Shown: in pieces, positions 8,743-17,240 of the stretch
Numbering within the stretch: the first letter of the stretch is position 1
How the letters are laid out: every line of letters starts with the position of its first letter
Source: Pleurocapsa sp. MO_226.B13
GTDB taxonomy: Bacteria > Cyanobacteriota > Cyanobacteriia > Cyanobacteriales > Xenococcaceae
Length of the DNA: 20,217 bases
NCBI GenBank assembly: GCA_030064795.1
Contig: JASJEI010000307.1
Location: 1 to 20,217, forward strand
Direction: 5' to 3'
The notes under the pieces: model-generated
The model's input: the letters and a program-made list of their open reading frames with translations, nothing else
Told to the model about the DNA's origin: nothing
Databases searched by the model: none
Position numbers and translations under genes: made by a program

Positions 8743-10807
8743 GACTAATCTATCTACAACTGTGTAATTTTAGACAGTTTTATGGTAAAACCCCCCAGAT
8801 TGAATTTGCCAGTGGGGAGAGAAACACAACGGTTATTTATGGTAATAATGGTGCGGGTAAAACTACGATTCTCAATGCTTTTACCTGGGTACTCTACGAA
8901 AAGTTTACCGCTGCTTTTGCCTCCCCCGAACTATTAGTTAATCAACGAGCAATTACCGAGGCTAATTTAACCCAGGCGGTAGAATGTTGGGTTGAATTAC
9001 AGTTTGAACACGATCGCAAACTCTATCAGCTTAAGCGCAAATGTTACGCCGACAAAACTTCAGCTACTCAAGTTAAATATAGCTCAACAAAACTGTTTAT
9101 GTTGGTCGCTGGAGATGACGGACGTTGGTATCCTCCTCTAGAAGCAGCCGAAGATATTATTGAAAGAATTTTGCCTGCTAGTTTGCATCAGTATTTTTTC
9201 TTTGATGGGGAAAGAATCGATAGTTTCTTTCGTCATAACCAGAACCATAATATTGCCGAAGATACTAAAGAATTACTCGGCGTTAAAATTTTAGATCGAG
9301 CGATCGAGCATTTAAAAAAAGCTAAGCGAAGTCTACAAGAAGAGTTACAAGAACTAGGCGATGCCCGAACCAAAGAATTACTAACTAAACAGATAAAGCT
9401 AGAACAAGAACAAGAGAGTTTGGCAACAAATCTAAAAGAAAACTCGGCTAAAGTTAAGCAGCTAGAACGGCAAAAATTGCATTTATCCCGACAGCTACTA
9501 GATGTTAGTGGTGCAGACAAAATACAGAAGCTAAAAACTAAATTAGTTAACCAGCAAAAGGGACTCAAAAAAGACCTGATTCAAAGTAAAATCAAGCTAA
9601 AAAAACTATTATCCCAAGAAAGTTATATTATTTTTTTAGGCGATCTGAGTAGTCGCTTTTTAGATCTGCTACAAAATTTGCGCGATCGCGGTCAACTTTC
9701 CACTGGACTCAAACAAGAGTTTGTCAGACAACTATTAGACCGAAAACGTTGTCTTTGTGGTGAACTCTAGATCCCGAAACAGAAGCCTATAATAATGTCA
9801 AATCCTGGCTAAAAAAAGTGGAATTAAGTAACGTTGAAGAGTCGGCAATTCGTTTAGAAACTCAAGTCGATAAAATTGAATCACAAACCCAAAACTTTTG
9901 GCAACAGTTAGACCAACAGCAAGCAGAAATCAATCATCAATATTTAGAACTCAATCGTCTCGAAGCCGAAATCAACCAAGCCAACAAACAGCTAAAAAGC
10001 TATCCCGATCGCGATATTCAACAGCTACAGCAAAAAATCGAGACAATAGAAGCAGAAATTAAAAATCTAATCTTAAAGCAGGGAGAAAACCAGCAACAAC
10101 AAAGCGATCGTAGCGAACAACTACTCAAGCTAAGCAAACAGATAGCCCAACACAAACTCACAGAAAATAAACACAAGCTAGCCCAAAAACGGATTAGCGT
10201 AACTCAAGAATCAATTACTAGACTGCATCAGGTAAGAACCCTCTTAGAACAGCAGTTTCGTCTAGCTTTAGAACAAAAAGTACAGGAGATATTTAGTTTT
10301 ATTTCTTTTACTCCTTACATACCTAAGCTTAGTAGCAACTACGAACTGACTCTCGTACAAAATATCGCTCAAACAGAAGTACCCGTTGCAGCCTCTACTG
10401 GAGAAAATCAGATCTTAAGTCTCTCTTTTATTGGCGGAATCATTGACCGTGTAAGACAATGGAGTCAGCGTAATACCCTAGTCGGATATGACAGCAGTAC
10501 CTTTCCTATAGTTATGGATTCTCCTTTTGGCAGTTTAGACCAAATTTATCGCCGACAAGTAGCTAAAGCTATTCCAGAGTTAGCAAATCAACTAATAATA
10601 TTTGCTACCAAAACTCAATGGCGGGGGGAAGTAGAGACAGAAACAGAGACTCGAATTGGTCGAGAATATGTGCTAACCTATTACTCGCCAAAAATAGATT
10701 GTGAGCCAGACTGGTTAGAGAAAAATCAACAATATTATCCTTTAGTTAAACACAGTTCAAATAATTTTGAATATACTGAGATTGTTAATGTTAAATATCA
10801 ATATTAA
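8739..10807 (+). pseudogene. Zinc-hook SMC/Rad50-like ATPase (DndD-like), frameshifted
   Basis: The first part (ATG 8739, stop 9770) has the N-terminal LCNFRQFYG strand, Walker A GNNGAGKTT (residues 35-43), the DndD-type YFFFDGERIDSFF segment and a long coiled coil ending RKRCLCGEL. The second part (continuing from about 9767; a GTG at 9818 could restart it) begins DPETEAYNNVKSW, has the returning coiled coil, the ABC signature STGENQILSLS, Walker B FPIVMDSPFGSLD and a C-terminal switch region. Adding one base near 9765 turns GEL-stop into GE-x-LDPETEAYNN and gives one protein of about 689 aa with a CxCG hook at the turn. Either the gene is dead, or the two halves act as a split ATPase, or it is a sequencing error. 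Proteins of this type act on DNA in modification, repair or defence. No dnd sulfur genes are beside it. Confidence 0.8.
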
Positions 10808-10895
10808 TAACAATATAGACAAGCAATAATCTACGTAGACATGAACCAAATATCGCGACATTCAATTATAGGAGAATACTAGGAGAAAAATACAG

Positions 10896-11531
10896 ATGCT
10901 CTTCTTAGATCATACGCAAGTGCAATATTGCAAGCTACAAGGTAAAGACAAAATTATCTCAGGAATTATTTATAACGACGGTATTTTTTTAAGAGTTAAA
11001 GCTTTTCCTAAAGAAGAATTAGAGGTAGCTATCAAAGAATGTCGTGAAGAATACTTAGATCATGAAGAACGCTCAAAAATTGCCACTTTATTAATCAAAG
11101 AAAAAAATAGCGTGGGAATTTGGATGCAAAATAAGCGTTACAAACAGGAAGATATTCTAGAAATTATTAAGGGCGAGAAATCATCGACTGTAGATCCAAC
11201 TAGTAGAAAATCAGTCAAATCTCAGACAGATACTAATCGCATTAGTATCAGACAATTAGCATCTCAAATGCGTTCGGAAAAAGGAGTAGAAATCAAAACT
11301 CGTCGTCACAAATTGAAGCTGTATCAACGCTGTTTTGTTGGTACGGAAGCTGTAGATTGGATTGTCAAACAAACTAAGCTATCCAGACCAGATGCCGTAA
11401 AGTTAGGACAAAAAATGTTGGATAAAGGCATTTTTCATCACGTTCTAGACGAACATCAATTTAAAGACGATAATTTATTTTATCGTTTTCACGAAGATGA
11501 AGGAAAAAGCATCTGGAATAGTAATGTTTAG
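10896..11531 (+). CDS. DEP-domain protein
   Basis: 211 aa with a good ribosome binding site (AGGAGA near 10880-10885, about 10 nt before the ATG). Residues about 1-95 form an unrecognised alpha/beta region (TQVQYCKLQGKDKIISG, then EEYLDHEERSKIATLL). Residues about 110-205 are a DEP domain: IRQLASQMRSEKGVEIK, then the KLKLYQRCFVGTEAVDWIV core, GQKMLDKGIFHHV and LFYRFHEDE. DEP domains bind membranes or protein partners in signalling; a few cyanobacterial proteins carry them with unknown function. It lies 88 bp after the ATPase gene on the same strand and has its own RBS, so shared transcription is possible but not required. Confidence 0.85.
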   Translation: MLFLDHTQVQYCKLQGKDKIISGIIYNDGIFLRVKAFPKEELEVAIKECREEYLDHEERSKIATLLIKEKNSVGIWMQNKRYKQEDILEIIKGEKSSTVDPTSRKSVKSQTDTNRISIRQLASQMRSEKGVEIKTRRHKLKLYQRCFVGTEAVDWIVKQTKLSRPDAVKLGQKMLDKGIFHHVLDEHQFKDDNLFYRFHEDEGKSIWNSNV

Positions 11532-11735
11532 AATACTGTCGCTCGTCGCTAATAGAACTCTCTATGACAATGCACTCTTCTTAAATTTAACCCCTTCGCG
11601 CCTCTGCGTGAGATCTAAACTCAAAACATTAAGTGCAGCTTTAAGAAGAAATGGTATGAGATTTAAATTCAAAAATTTATGCGTGTCTTACCAACTGCGG
11701 ATGATTTAAACCAATAAACTATATAAACTATTCAT
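11532..11735. other. Intergenic region with dispersed-repeat remnants
   Basis: About 200 bp between convergent genes. It includes CCTTCGCGCCTCTGCGTGAG, a sequence type scattered in cyanobacterial genomes and echoed by CTTCGCGCCTTTGCC at 117-131. I see no credible gene in it and no clear terminator hairpin. Confidence 0.4.
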
Positions 11736-12956
11736 CTAGGCTAAAAAATCAATCTTATTAGAAGATTTATAACCAGGAAAAACTCGATCTAAACTATCAT
11801 CATCAAGGGATAAATGCTGTTGCAAAATAAGAGCGAGAGGTTCTCTAAAATCCGTGGTTACGGGTAAATCTCGATTTTGCTCTAAAACAGAGGGATTTAA
11901 GCCAAGCCATTCTCCATAGACTTTTCCGCCACGCACTCCTCCTCCCAGAAGCCAGATAACGCCACCACGTCCGTGATCGGTTCCTCTGTTGCCATTTTCC
12001 TTAACTGTACGACCAAACTCGGAGATGACCATAATTACAGTATCCGAATAAATCGGCTCTAATCCTTTGACCAAAGTTGCCAGACCTTTACCTAAGTTGG
12101 GTAGCAACCTCTTGTGAATCTTCTCTTGATGGATATGGCTATCCCAGCCACCTATCTCCATAAATGCCAATTGAGTCTTAGTGTTGCCTACCATTAATTT
12201 GGCTACTTCCGCAGCATCATCAACAAAGGCATGAATATTTTTCGCCCCGCGAGAAGCAGACATCATTTCTTGAGACAATTCTGCTAAAACTATTTCTCTA
12301 GCTTTACGTCCGTCTTGATAGGCTTTGCTTAGAGCATCTGTGCCACTATACAAATTACCAAAAGCTCGATTAATATCGGGACGGTCTGTGCGGATCGGTG
12401 CAGTAGAATTTCTCCCTGGTTTTAAGTCTGCGATCTGCATTTTGCCCTTGAGTATGTAGGGAGTAGTTACTCCCACGTTAAGAGCCTGAATCGGTCTTTT
12501 TTGGGGTAATTCGGCTAACAATCGATTCATCCAACCATCTTGAGTACTTTTGATGCCTGGCGTACCATTTTCTATATAGTCTTGAGCCTGAAAATGCGAT
12601 CGCTCTGTAACTGGTAAACCACTAGCATGAATAAAAGCCAGACTCTTTTGTCGCCAAAGAGGCATTATGTCTTCAAGTTGAGGAGGCAAACCAAAAAAGC
12701 CATCTAGATCTAGTACGCCTTCCTTCTCTTGAGGATAGGGAATGGCAAGGGTTGGTCGAGCTTGATAATAATCTGCTTCTTGATGGGGAACAACCACATT
12801 TAAACCGTCAATACCACCCCGCAAAAATACTACTACAAAGCGTTTGGATCGCTTGGTTCGGGCATCGGTCTGGGCGACACAACTATTTAATCCTACAGGA
12901 ATCAGCATTCCTGCGGTAGCATAACCTGCTGCGGTTAAAAAATCTCTTCTTTTCAT
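11736..12956 (-). CDS. DUF1501 family Tat-exported protein
   Basis: The start is set at 12956, where MKRRDFLTAAGYATAGML gives a twin-arginine signal (Arg3-Arg4) followed by a hydrophobic stretch and a Cys; an upstream in-frame start at 13100 would bury the signal and is rejected. The mature protein (about 406 aa in all) has the family landmarks FLRGGIDGLNVVVP, GGWDSHIHQ and ISEFGRTVKENG followed by GTDHGRGG, with conserved His and Asp. DUF1501 has a sulfatase/alkaline-phosphatase-like fold; its substrate is unknown. It lies 79 bp downstream of the DUF1800 gene on the same strand, the usual pairing in bacteria, so the two probably form an operon and act together outside the membrane. Confidence 0.92.
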   Translation of the reverse strand: MKRRDFLTAAGYATAGMLIPVGLNSCVAQTDARTKRSKRFVVVFLRGGIDGLNVVVPHQEADYYQARPTLAIPYPQEKEGVLDLDGFFGLPPQLEDIMPLWRQKSLAFIHASGLPVTERSHFQAQDYIENGTPGIKSTQDGWMNRLLAELPQKRPIQALNVGVTTPYILKGKMQIADLKPGRNSTAPIRTDRPDINRAFGNLYSGTDALSKAYQDGRKAREIVLAELSQEMMSASRGAKNIHAFVDDAAEVAKLMVGNTKTQLAFMEIGGWDSHIHQEKIHKRLLPNLGKGLATLVKGLEPIYSDTVIMVISEFGRTVKENGNRGTDHGRGGVIWLLGGGVRGGKVYGEWLGLNPSVLEQNRDLPVTTDFREPLALILQQHLSLDDDSLDRVFPGYKSSNKIDFLA

Positions 12957-13035
12957 AGGAAATAAAGTTAGGTTCGTAAGTTTACTCTTTAGGGTTAAAA
13001 AATAAGAATATATCGCAACGATTTTCCGATCAACT

Positions 13036-14523
13036 TCAACGATACATTGCTTCAGGACTGCCCAAAACCAGAGCGGTACTGAGCTTGGGCGAATTGGCAA
13101 CAGCTTGTTTGGTTTGAGGAGAAAGCTCTCCTAGATTTTTGACTACTTCTTGATATTTCAGAGGCGATTTTGGGTTTAAAGCTTTTTGAGCGATCGCCGT
13201 GGCAAAAGTAATTCTTTGTAACATAGATTGAGGATTGAGCCACGCTTCTTGGGTATTAGCATAACCAGTAGGAGGTACACACAAATACAAAGGCATTGAC
13301 AATTGGCGTAACATTCCCTGAATTCGCTTCCAGTTGGGCTGCTCGATTTCTCCCATGCGAACCAAAGACACTATGTATTGATAGGGAGTCTTAAATTTTT
13401 GCTTGCTATATTGAGGATCGTTAAATTCTGGGCTATGGATCAAAGCGTCCATGACGACTTTAATATCGCCGTCACTCTCTAGAAATTTCTGCGCCAAGGA
13501 ATCTACCAAGCTCGATGGTGGGCGATCGGCAACAAAATACTGTGCTAATTTAAAACTAATAAAACGAGCGGTGGCTGGATGAGTTGCTAAAATCTCCAAA
13601 GCTTTTAAGCCTTCTTGCCTTCCGCCAGCAGTAATTTTATGACCGAGAAAAACCTTGTCCCCTGGATCGTGTCGTTTAGAACGAAAAGCAAAACCATCGC
13701 GATCGCTTTTGCTTTTATAATTAATACCCCATCCCGTAAAAATTCTCGCTAGAGCCACAATATCATCTTGAGAATAACCACCATCAACTCCTAAAGTATG
13801 AAGTTCGAGCAACTCGCGGGCATAGTTTTCATTTAAACCTTGGCGATCGCCTCGAGCAACGGGGCTGTTAGGGTCGGTATTGATTCGATTATCTAAATAA
13901 ATCAGCATAGCGGGATGACTTGCAGTGGCCACCAACAAATCCTGAAACTTACCTAAAGCATGGCTGCGAAGTCCCCGTTCGTAATCTTCCAACCAAAAAC
14001 CGACCGCTCCCTTATCGGCAAAAACATTAAAATGGTTAAACCAAAAATCCACCATCACTTCCTGTAGCTGACGAGAAGAATATACCGCTCTTGCTAAACG
14101 AGCATAAACGACTCGATTTTGGGCTTCGGCTTTTAGTTCTCTATTGTCTTGATGAATTTTTTGTCGTTGTTTTTTTGTGAGTCGAGAAAGAGCATTTCTG
14201 AGTTCGTGATTATTAGCAGCCAATTTTTGGCGTAATTTGACTGGTTTTCGATATCTTGAATTAAATTCAGCTAAATAAGCCTCTAAAATTGGAGACTCCT
14301 GAATACTTTGCGGATTTAATTGAGATTGAATATAGGCTTCAATACCATTAGTTTCTACTTGCTTAATTTGTTCGGGAGTTATACCAAAGCTCAAACGCTC
14401 TAGAATATGCCTGTTCTCAGACTGAGATAATTGGTTACTTGCTGCTGCCGAGGTAATAAAACCAAACCACAAGACCACTGTGTAAACCAATATTAATGCC
14501 CAGGACTGTAGTTTTTGCTTCAT
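13036..14523 (-). CDS. DUF1800 family secreted protein
   Basis: 495 aa, ATG at 14523. An N-terminal Sec-like signal peptide (MKQKLQSWALILVYTVVLWF, then ITSAAAS) precedes the family body: HILERLSFGITPEQIKQV, the FWFNHFNVFADKG motif, NYARELLELHTLGVDGGYSQ (one conserved block), DIVALARIFTGWGI, HDPGDKVFLGH, and HPATARFISFKLAQYFV. The order and length fit DUF1800, which is nearly always next to DUF1501 as here. The biochemical role is unknown; predicted location is periplasm or outside. It is the first gene of the pair, with a 122-bp divergent promoter region shared with the FAD monooxygenase. Confidence 0.92.
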   Translation of the reverse strand: MKQKLQSWALILVYTVVLWFGFITSAAASNQLSQSENRHILERLSFGITPEQIKQVETNGIEAYIQSQLNPQSIQESPILEAYLAEFNSRYRKPVKLRQKLAANNHELRNALSRLTKKQRQKIHQDNRELKAEAQNRVVYARLARAVYSSRQLQEVMVDFWFNHFNVFADKGAVGFWLEDYERGLRSHALGKFQDLLVATASHPAMLIYLDNRINTDPNSPVARGDRQGLNENYARELLELHTLGVDGGYSQDDIVALARIFTGWGINYKSKSDRDGFAFRSKRHDPGDKVFLGHKITAGGRQEGLKALEILATHPATARFISFKLAQYFVADRPPSSLVDSLAQKFLESDGDIKVVMDALIHSPEFNDPQYSKQKFKTPYQYIVSLVRMGEIEQPNWKRIQGMLRQLSMPLYLCVPPTGYANTQEAWLNPQSMLQRITFATAIAQKALNPKSPLKYQEVVKNLGELSPQTKQAVANSPKLSTALVLGSPEAMYR

Positions 14524-14645
14524 GGTTCAAACTTTAGGCTTTACAATACTTATAGACAAATAGATTTTAATTTTGGTTCATCGACCATTAAACTGCATTT
14601 ATTTTTAAACATCTACTTTTTTCAGTAATTAATAACTAATAAAAT
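14524..14645. promoter_or_regulatory. Divergent promoter region, DUF1800 / FAD monooxygenase
   Basis: A 122-bp AT-rich space between two divergent start codons must contain both promoters. No operator-like symmetry stands out and no Shine-Dalgarno is evident before the ATG at 14646. Confidence 0.45.
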
Positions 14646-15848
14646 ATGAGGCAGGTTGTAATTGTTGGGGCTGGCCCTACTGGTGCTACCCTAGCACTGC
14701 TATTAATCAAACGCGGTATTCCAGTCAAACTAGTTGAAGCAGCCCGCGACTTTCAGCGGTTATTTCGAGGTGAAGGGTTGATGCCTAGTGGCTTAAATGC
14801 CCTGGAACAGATGGACTTGTTAGAATTACTCAAAATTGTTCCTAATTCACCTATTGATGCCTGGGAAGTTTTACTGTCCGATAAAAGTTTATTTCGCGTT
14901 GACGAACCCCTAGAAACTAACGGAAAACCCTGTACCACGGTTTCTCAACCCCATTTACTCACTGCAATTGTCGAACAAGCTCAAAAATATTCTCAGTTTG
15001 AATTAATACAGGGCGAACCAGTAAAAGATTTGTTGACCGTTTCTGAGCGAGTCGGGGGAGTTAAATTAGCTTCTGGTCGAGAAATTTCTGCCGATCTTGT
15101 AATTGCTGCGGATGGACGTAACTCGACAATTAGAAATAAGGCTGGTATCGATCTAATTAAGCTACAAAACAGCATTGATATCCTTTGGTTTAAATTAGAC
15201 TCTGGTAAGTTAAAAAAATCCCCCAATACCTTTTATTCGATCGTACAAGGACGCGATGCCTTTGGTTTATTTAGAGGTTCGCAAGGTCAATTACACATCG
15301 GTTGGGGGTTACACGCCGACGATCGCTCTTCTTGGCAAGAAATAGACTGGGCAAAAAAACTAGTGGATACTTCTCCTCTCTGGTTGGCAGAACATATTCA
15401 AACTCACCGAGAGAGTTTAACCAAGCCGATGTTATTATCTGTGGTTGTCGGGCGTAGCAGTCGCTGGTCAAAACCTGGATTACTATTACTAGGAGATGCG
15501 GTTCATCCCATGTCCCCCATTCGCGCCCAAGGGATTAACATGGCATTTCGCGATGCGATCGTCGCAACCAATCATCTAGTTCCCTTATTAACTAAACCTA
15601 GTCTCGATCTTAGTGCCATTGACGCAGTATTACCTCTAATTCAACAGGAAAGAGAACCCGAAATCATCCGCATTCAAAAGCTACAGGCACAGGAAATGGC
15701 TCAAGCAGAATTATTACATAACAGTGCTTTTCTGCGTTGGGGGGCTAAAACTTTTACTCCGATAATTCGCCCTGGTATTCGCGCCTCTTGGCTGAGAAGA
15801 CAAAAACAATTACGTCAGGGAGTAACGAAAGTAAGTTTGGCTGTTTAG
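14646..15848 (+). CDS. FAD-dependent aromatic-ring-type monooxygenase (PHBH fold)
   Basis: 400 aa with the three fingerprints of group A flavoprotein monooxygenases: dinucleotide-binding VIVGAGPTGATLALLL (Gly8 to Gly13), the middle DG motif LVIAADGRNSTIR (Asp156-Gly157), and the FAD ribityl-binding GD motif LLLLGDAVHPMSPIRAQG (Gly283-Asp284). An early Arg/Gly segment (RLFRGEGLMPSGL) matches the FAD-pyrophosphate contact region. These enzymes use NAD(P)H and O2 to hydroxylate a substrate. The substrate here is unknown and no pathway neighbours point to one. The gene is intact, begins with a plain ATG, and stands alone between two divergent or unrelated units. Confidence 0.9.
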   Translation: MRQVVIVGAGPTGATLALLLIKRGIPVKLVEAARDFQRLFRGEGLMPSGLNALEQMDLLELLKIVPNSPIDAWEVLLSDKSLFRVDEPLETNGKPCTTVSQPHLLTAIVEQAQKYSQFELIQGEPVKDLLTVSERVGGVKLASGREISADLVIAADGRNSTIRNKAGIDLIKLQNSIDILWFKLDSGKLKKSPNTFYSIVQGRDAFGLFRGSQGQLHIGWGLHADDRSSWQEIDWAKKLVDTSPLWLAEHIQTHRESLTKPMLLSVVVGRSSRWSKPGLLLLGDAVHPMSPIRAQGINMAFRDAIVATNHLVPLLTKPSLDLSAIDAVLPLIQQEREPEIIRIQKLQAQEMAQAELLHNSAFLRWGAKTFTPIIRPGIRASWLRRQKQLRQGVTKVSLAV

Positions 15849-15882
15849 CTTATCCAATCCTCAACCAATCCAAATTTTGCTG

Positions 15883-15903
15883 TTGTACAATAAAGTTGTA
15901 CAA
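15883..15903 (+). promoter_or_regulatory. YefM-type operator: two TTGTACAA palindromes
   Basis: TTGTACAA occurs at 15883-15890 and again at 15896-15903, centres 13 bp apart and just upstream of the antitoxin start (15920). E. coli YefM binds palindromes with core TGTACA, so this is a likely autoregulatory operator. A TACAAA at 15899-15904 could be the -10, which binding would cover. Confidence 0.75.
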
Positions 15904-15919
15904 AATCTGAAAAGCAATC

Positions 15920-16237
15920 GTGTTAAGTAAAGAAACCAGCTATTCTCAAGCTAGAGCCAATTTAGCCAGCATCTTAGATGAAGTAGTAGATCAACAACAA
16001 ATATTTATAATCAAACGGCGCAATGGTAAAAATGTGGCATTAATCGCCGAAGATGAACTATCTAGTTTACTAGAAAGCGTTTATTTACTTCGTTCTCCTG
16101 AAAACGCCCGCAGGTTACATCGTGCGCTATTATGGTCTGAATCTGAAGATGCTCAACCTCAAACTGTGGATGAATTAAAACAAGAGTTGGGAATCGAGAT
16201 TACTCAAAACAGTAATATCTCGTTGGGAAATAGTTAA
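15920..16237 (+). CDS. yefM: YefM/Phd-family antitoxin
   Basis: 105 aa, GTG start (15920). The N-terminal Phd/YefM DNA-binding fold is clear: SYSQARANLASILDEVVDQQ, then IIKRRNGKNVALIAEDELSSL and LLRSPENARRL. The C-terminal part, from about residue 65 (RALLWSESEDAQPQTVDEL), is the flexible toxin-binding tail. Antitoxins of this family neutralise the partner RNase and repress their own operon together with it. The start lies 16 bp after the paired TGTACA operator and the toxin gene begins 2 nt after the stop, a standard type II toxin-antitoxin arrangement. Confidence 0.92.
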   Translation: MLSKETSYSQARANLASILDEVVDQQQIFIIKRRNGKNVALIAEDELSSLLESVYLLRSPENARRLHRALLWSESEDAQPQTVDELKQELGIEITQNSNISLGNS

Positions 16238-16239
16238 TT

Positions 16240-16575
16240 TTGAGTCCGAAGAAAAAGAAACAGAAATTATCTTCTTCAGACGAGGGAAAACAATCAATAA
16301 AAGGATATGTTCCTTTATTTAGTCCTGATTTTAAAGCTGATTTACGTTGGTGGTATCAGAATGAACCTAGGAAAGGAGACAAGATTATGGACTTGGTTGC
16401 AGATATATTAGATGGAAATCCCTTTAAAGGAATAGGTAAACCAGAACCTCTTAAATATATAGCATCCGATACTTGGTCGCGCCGTATTGATTTGGAGCAT
16501 CGTTTAGTTTATAAGGTAAAGGATAATCGCGTCTATTTTCTGCAAGCTCGCTATCATTATCAACAAGAAAATTAA
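16240..16575 (+). CDS. yoeB: YoeB-family mRNA interferase toxin with N-terminal extension
   Basis: 111 aa. The YoeB domain spans about residues 26-108: FSPDFKADLRWWYQ, DILDGNPFKGIGKPEPLK, WSRRIDLEHRLVYKV and a final LQARYHY. Residues in the positions of E. coli E46, R65 and H83 are present as Glu69, Arg88 and His106, so the ribosome-dependent RNase should be active. YoeB proteins are normally about 85 aa; here about 25 basic and serine-rich residues (MSPKKKKQKLSSSDEGK) precede the domain if translation begins at TTG 16240, two bases after the antitoxin stop. No ATG lies between that TTG and the ATG at Met50, inside the domain, so an upstream non-ATG start is needed. Confidence 0.92.
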   Translation: MSPKKKKQKLSSSDEGKQSIKGYVPLFSPDFKADLRWWYQNEPRKGDKIMDLVADILDGNPFKGIGKPEPLKYIASDTWSRRIDLEHRLVYKVKDNRVYFLQARYHYQQEN

Positions 16576-16659
16576 TATTGGCTTGATGGCATTTTTAAAA
16601 GCAATTTCGCTAGTATTGGAGAAATTGTCCAAAACACAACTTGAATCATTCGAGCTTAA

Positions 16660-17145
16660 ATGAGTTTAGAATTATTGGCTGCGGGAAAGCTACTAGATAT
16701 AGCTTTCAGTGCAATTATTGGCGATGCTGCTAGTGAAGGTGGAAAACTTTTGTGGCGGAAAATTAAAGATCGCCTGGGTCAAAATCAACCTGTTATTGAA
16801 GCAAAGATAGTCGAACTGGAACAAAATCCAACTCAGGAAAATCTAAAACCGTTAGAACCTTTTCTACAGGTTGAAATGCATAAAGATAAGCTATTTGCAG
16901 AAGAGATTAGCAAGTTGGGAAGAGAAATTGCCAATGCCAGTAGTGGTGATACTATCGAAATGAAAGATATGATAGCCAAGGATAATGCTGCTGTAGTTGG
17001 AAAAGCTGAAGGAACACAACAGTTTTTTGGGGGTACACATCAGTATAAGTCGCAAGATTTACATAAAGTTGTAGATAGTTTTTATGGTTGCCTAGAAGAC
17101 GATCCTATTTTGGTTGAAGAAGAAAGCCAAAAAGAAATAGCGTGA
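16660..17145 (+). CDS. 161-aa protein: effector-associated-like N-terminus with an antitoxin-like tail
   Basis: The N-terminal region (LLDIAFSAIIGDAASEGGKL, then LWRKIKDRLGQNQP, EAKIVELEQNPTQENLKPL, KLFAEEISKLGREI) resembles adaptor-type domains found at the ends of bacterial STAND and caspase-like defence proteins: a hydrophobic helix, a charged helix, then a KLxxEI helix. It is followed by DNAAVVGKAEGTQQFFGG, a low-complexity linker. The last ~25 residues (VVDSFYGCLEDDPILVEEES and KEIA) look like the C-terminal tail of a VapB-type antitoxin. The stop overlaps the start of the truncated vapC by 4 nt (GTGA, 17142-17145), as antitoxin and toxin usually do. It may thus be a fusion of an unrelated gene to the antitoxin end. 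Function unknown; family calls are by eye. Confidence 0.65.
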   Translation: MSLELLAAGKLLDIAFSAIIGDAASEGGKLLWRKIKDRLGQNQPVIEAKIVELEQNPTQENLKPLEPFLQVEMHKDKLFAEEISKLGREIANASSGDTIEMKDMIAKDNAAVVGKAEGTQQFFGGTHQYKSQDLHKVVDSFYGCLEDDPILVEEESQKEIA

Positions 17146-17240
17146 CTTATTTGCTCGATACCAATGTTTGGGCTAGATATTTGAATGGGCGATCGCCAGA
17201 AATCAGAAAAAAATTTAGAGAAATCGATCTAACTATGGTT

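Noticed and set aside
8739..10807. Calling the ATPase dndD outright
   Set aside because: The match is to the wider zinc-hook ATPase group and no sulfur-modification genes accompany it, so the symbol would overstate function.
11497..11709. Open frame of 70 codons after the DEP gene
   Set aside because: It overlaps the DEP gene end in another frame and consists mainly of dispersed-repeat sequence; no protein-like pattern.
12957..13100. Upstream start for the DUF1501 protein
   Set aside because: It would add 48 residues overlapping the DUF1800 gene and hide the twin-arginine signal that begins at 12956.
13052..13243. Minus-strand frame beginning MAQSSIYVTKNYF
   Set aside because: It lies wholly within the DUF1800 gene in a different frame and has no family features.
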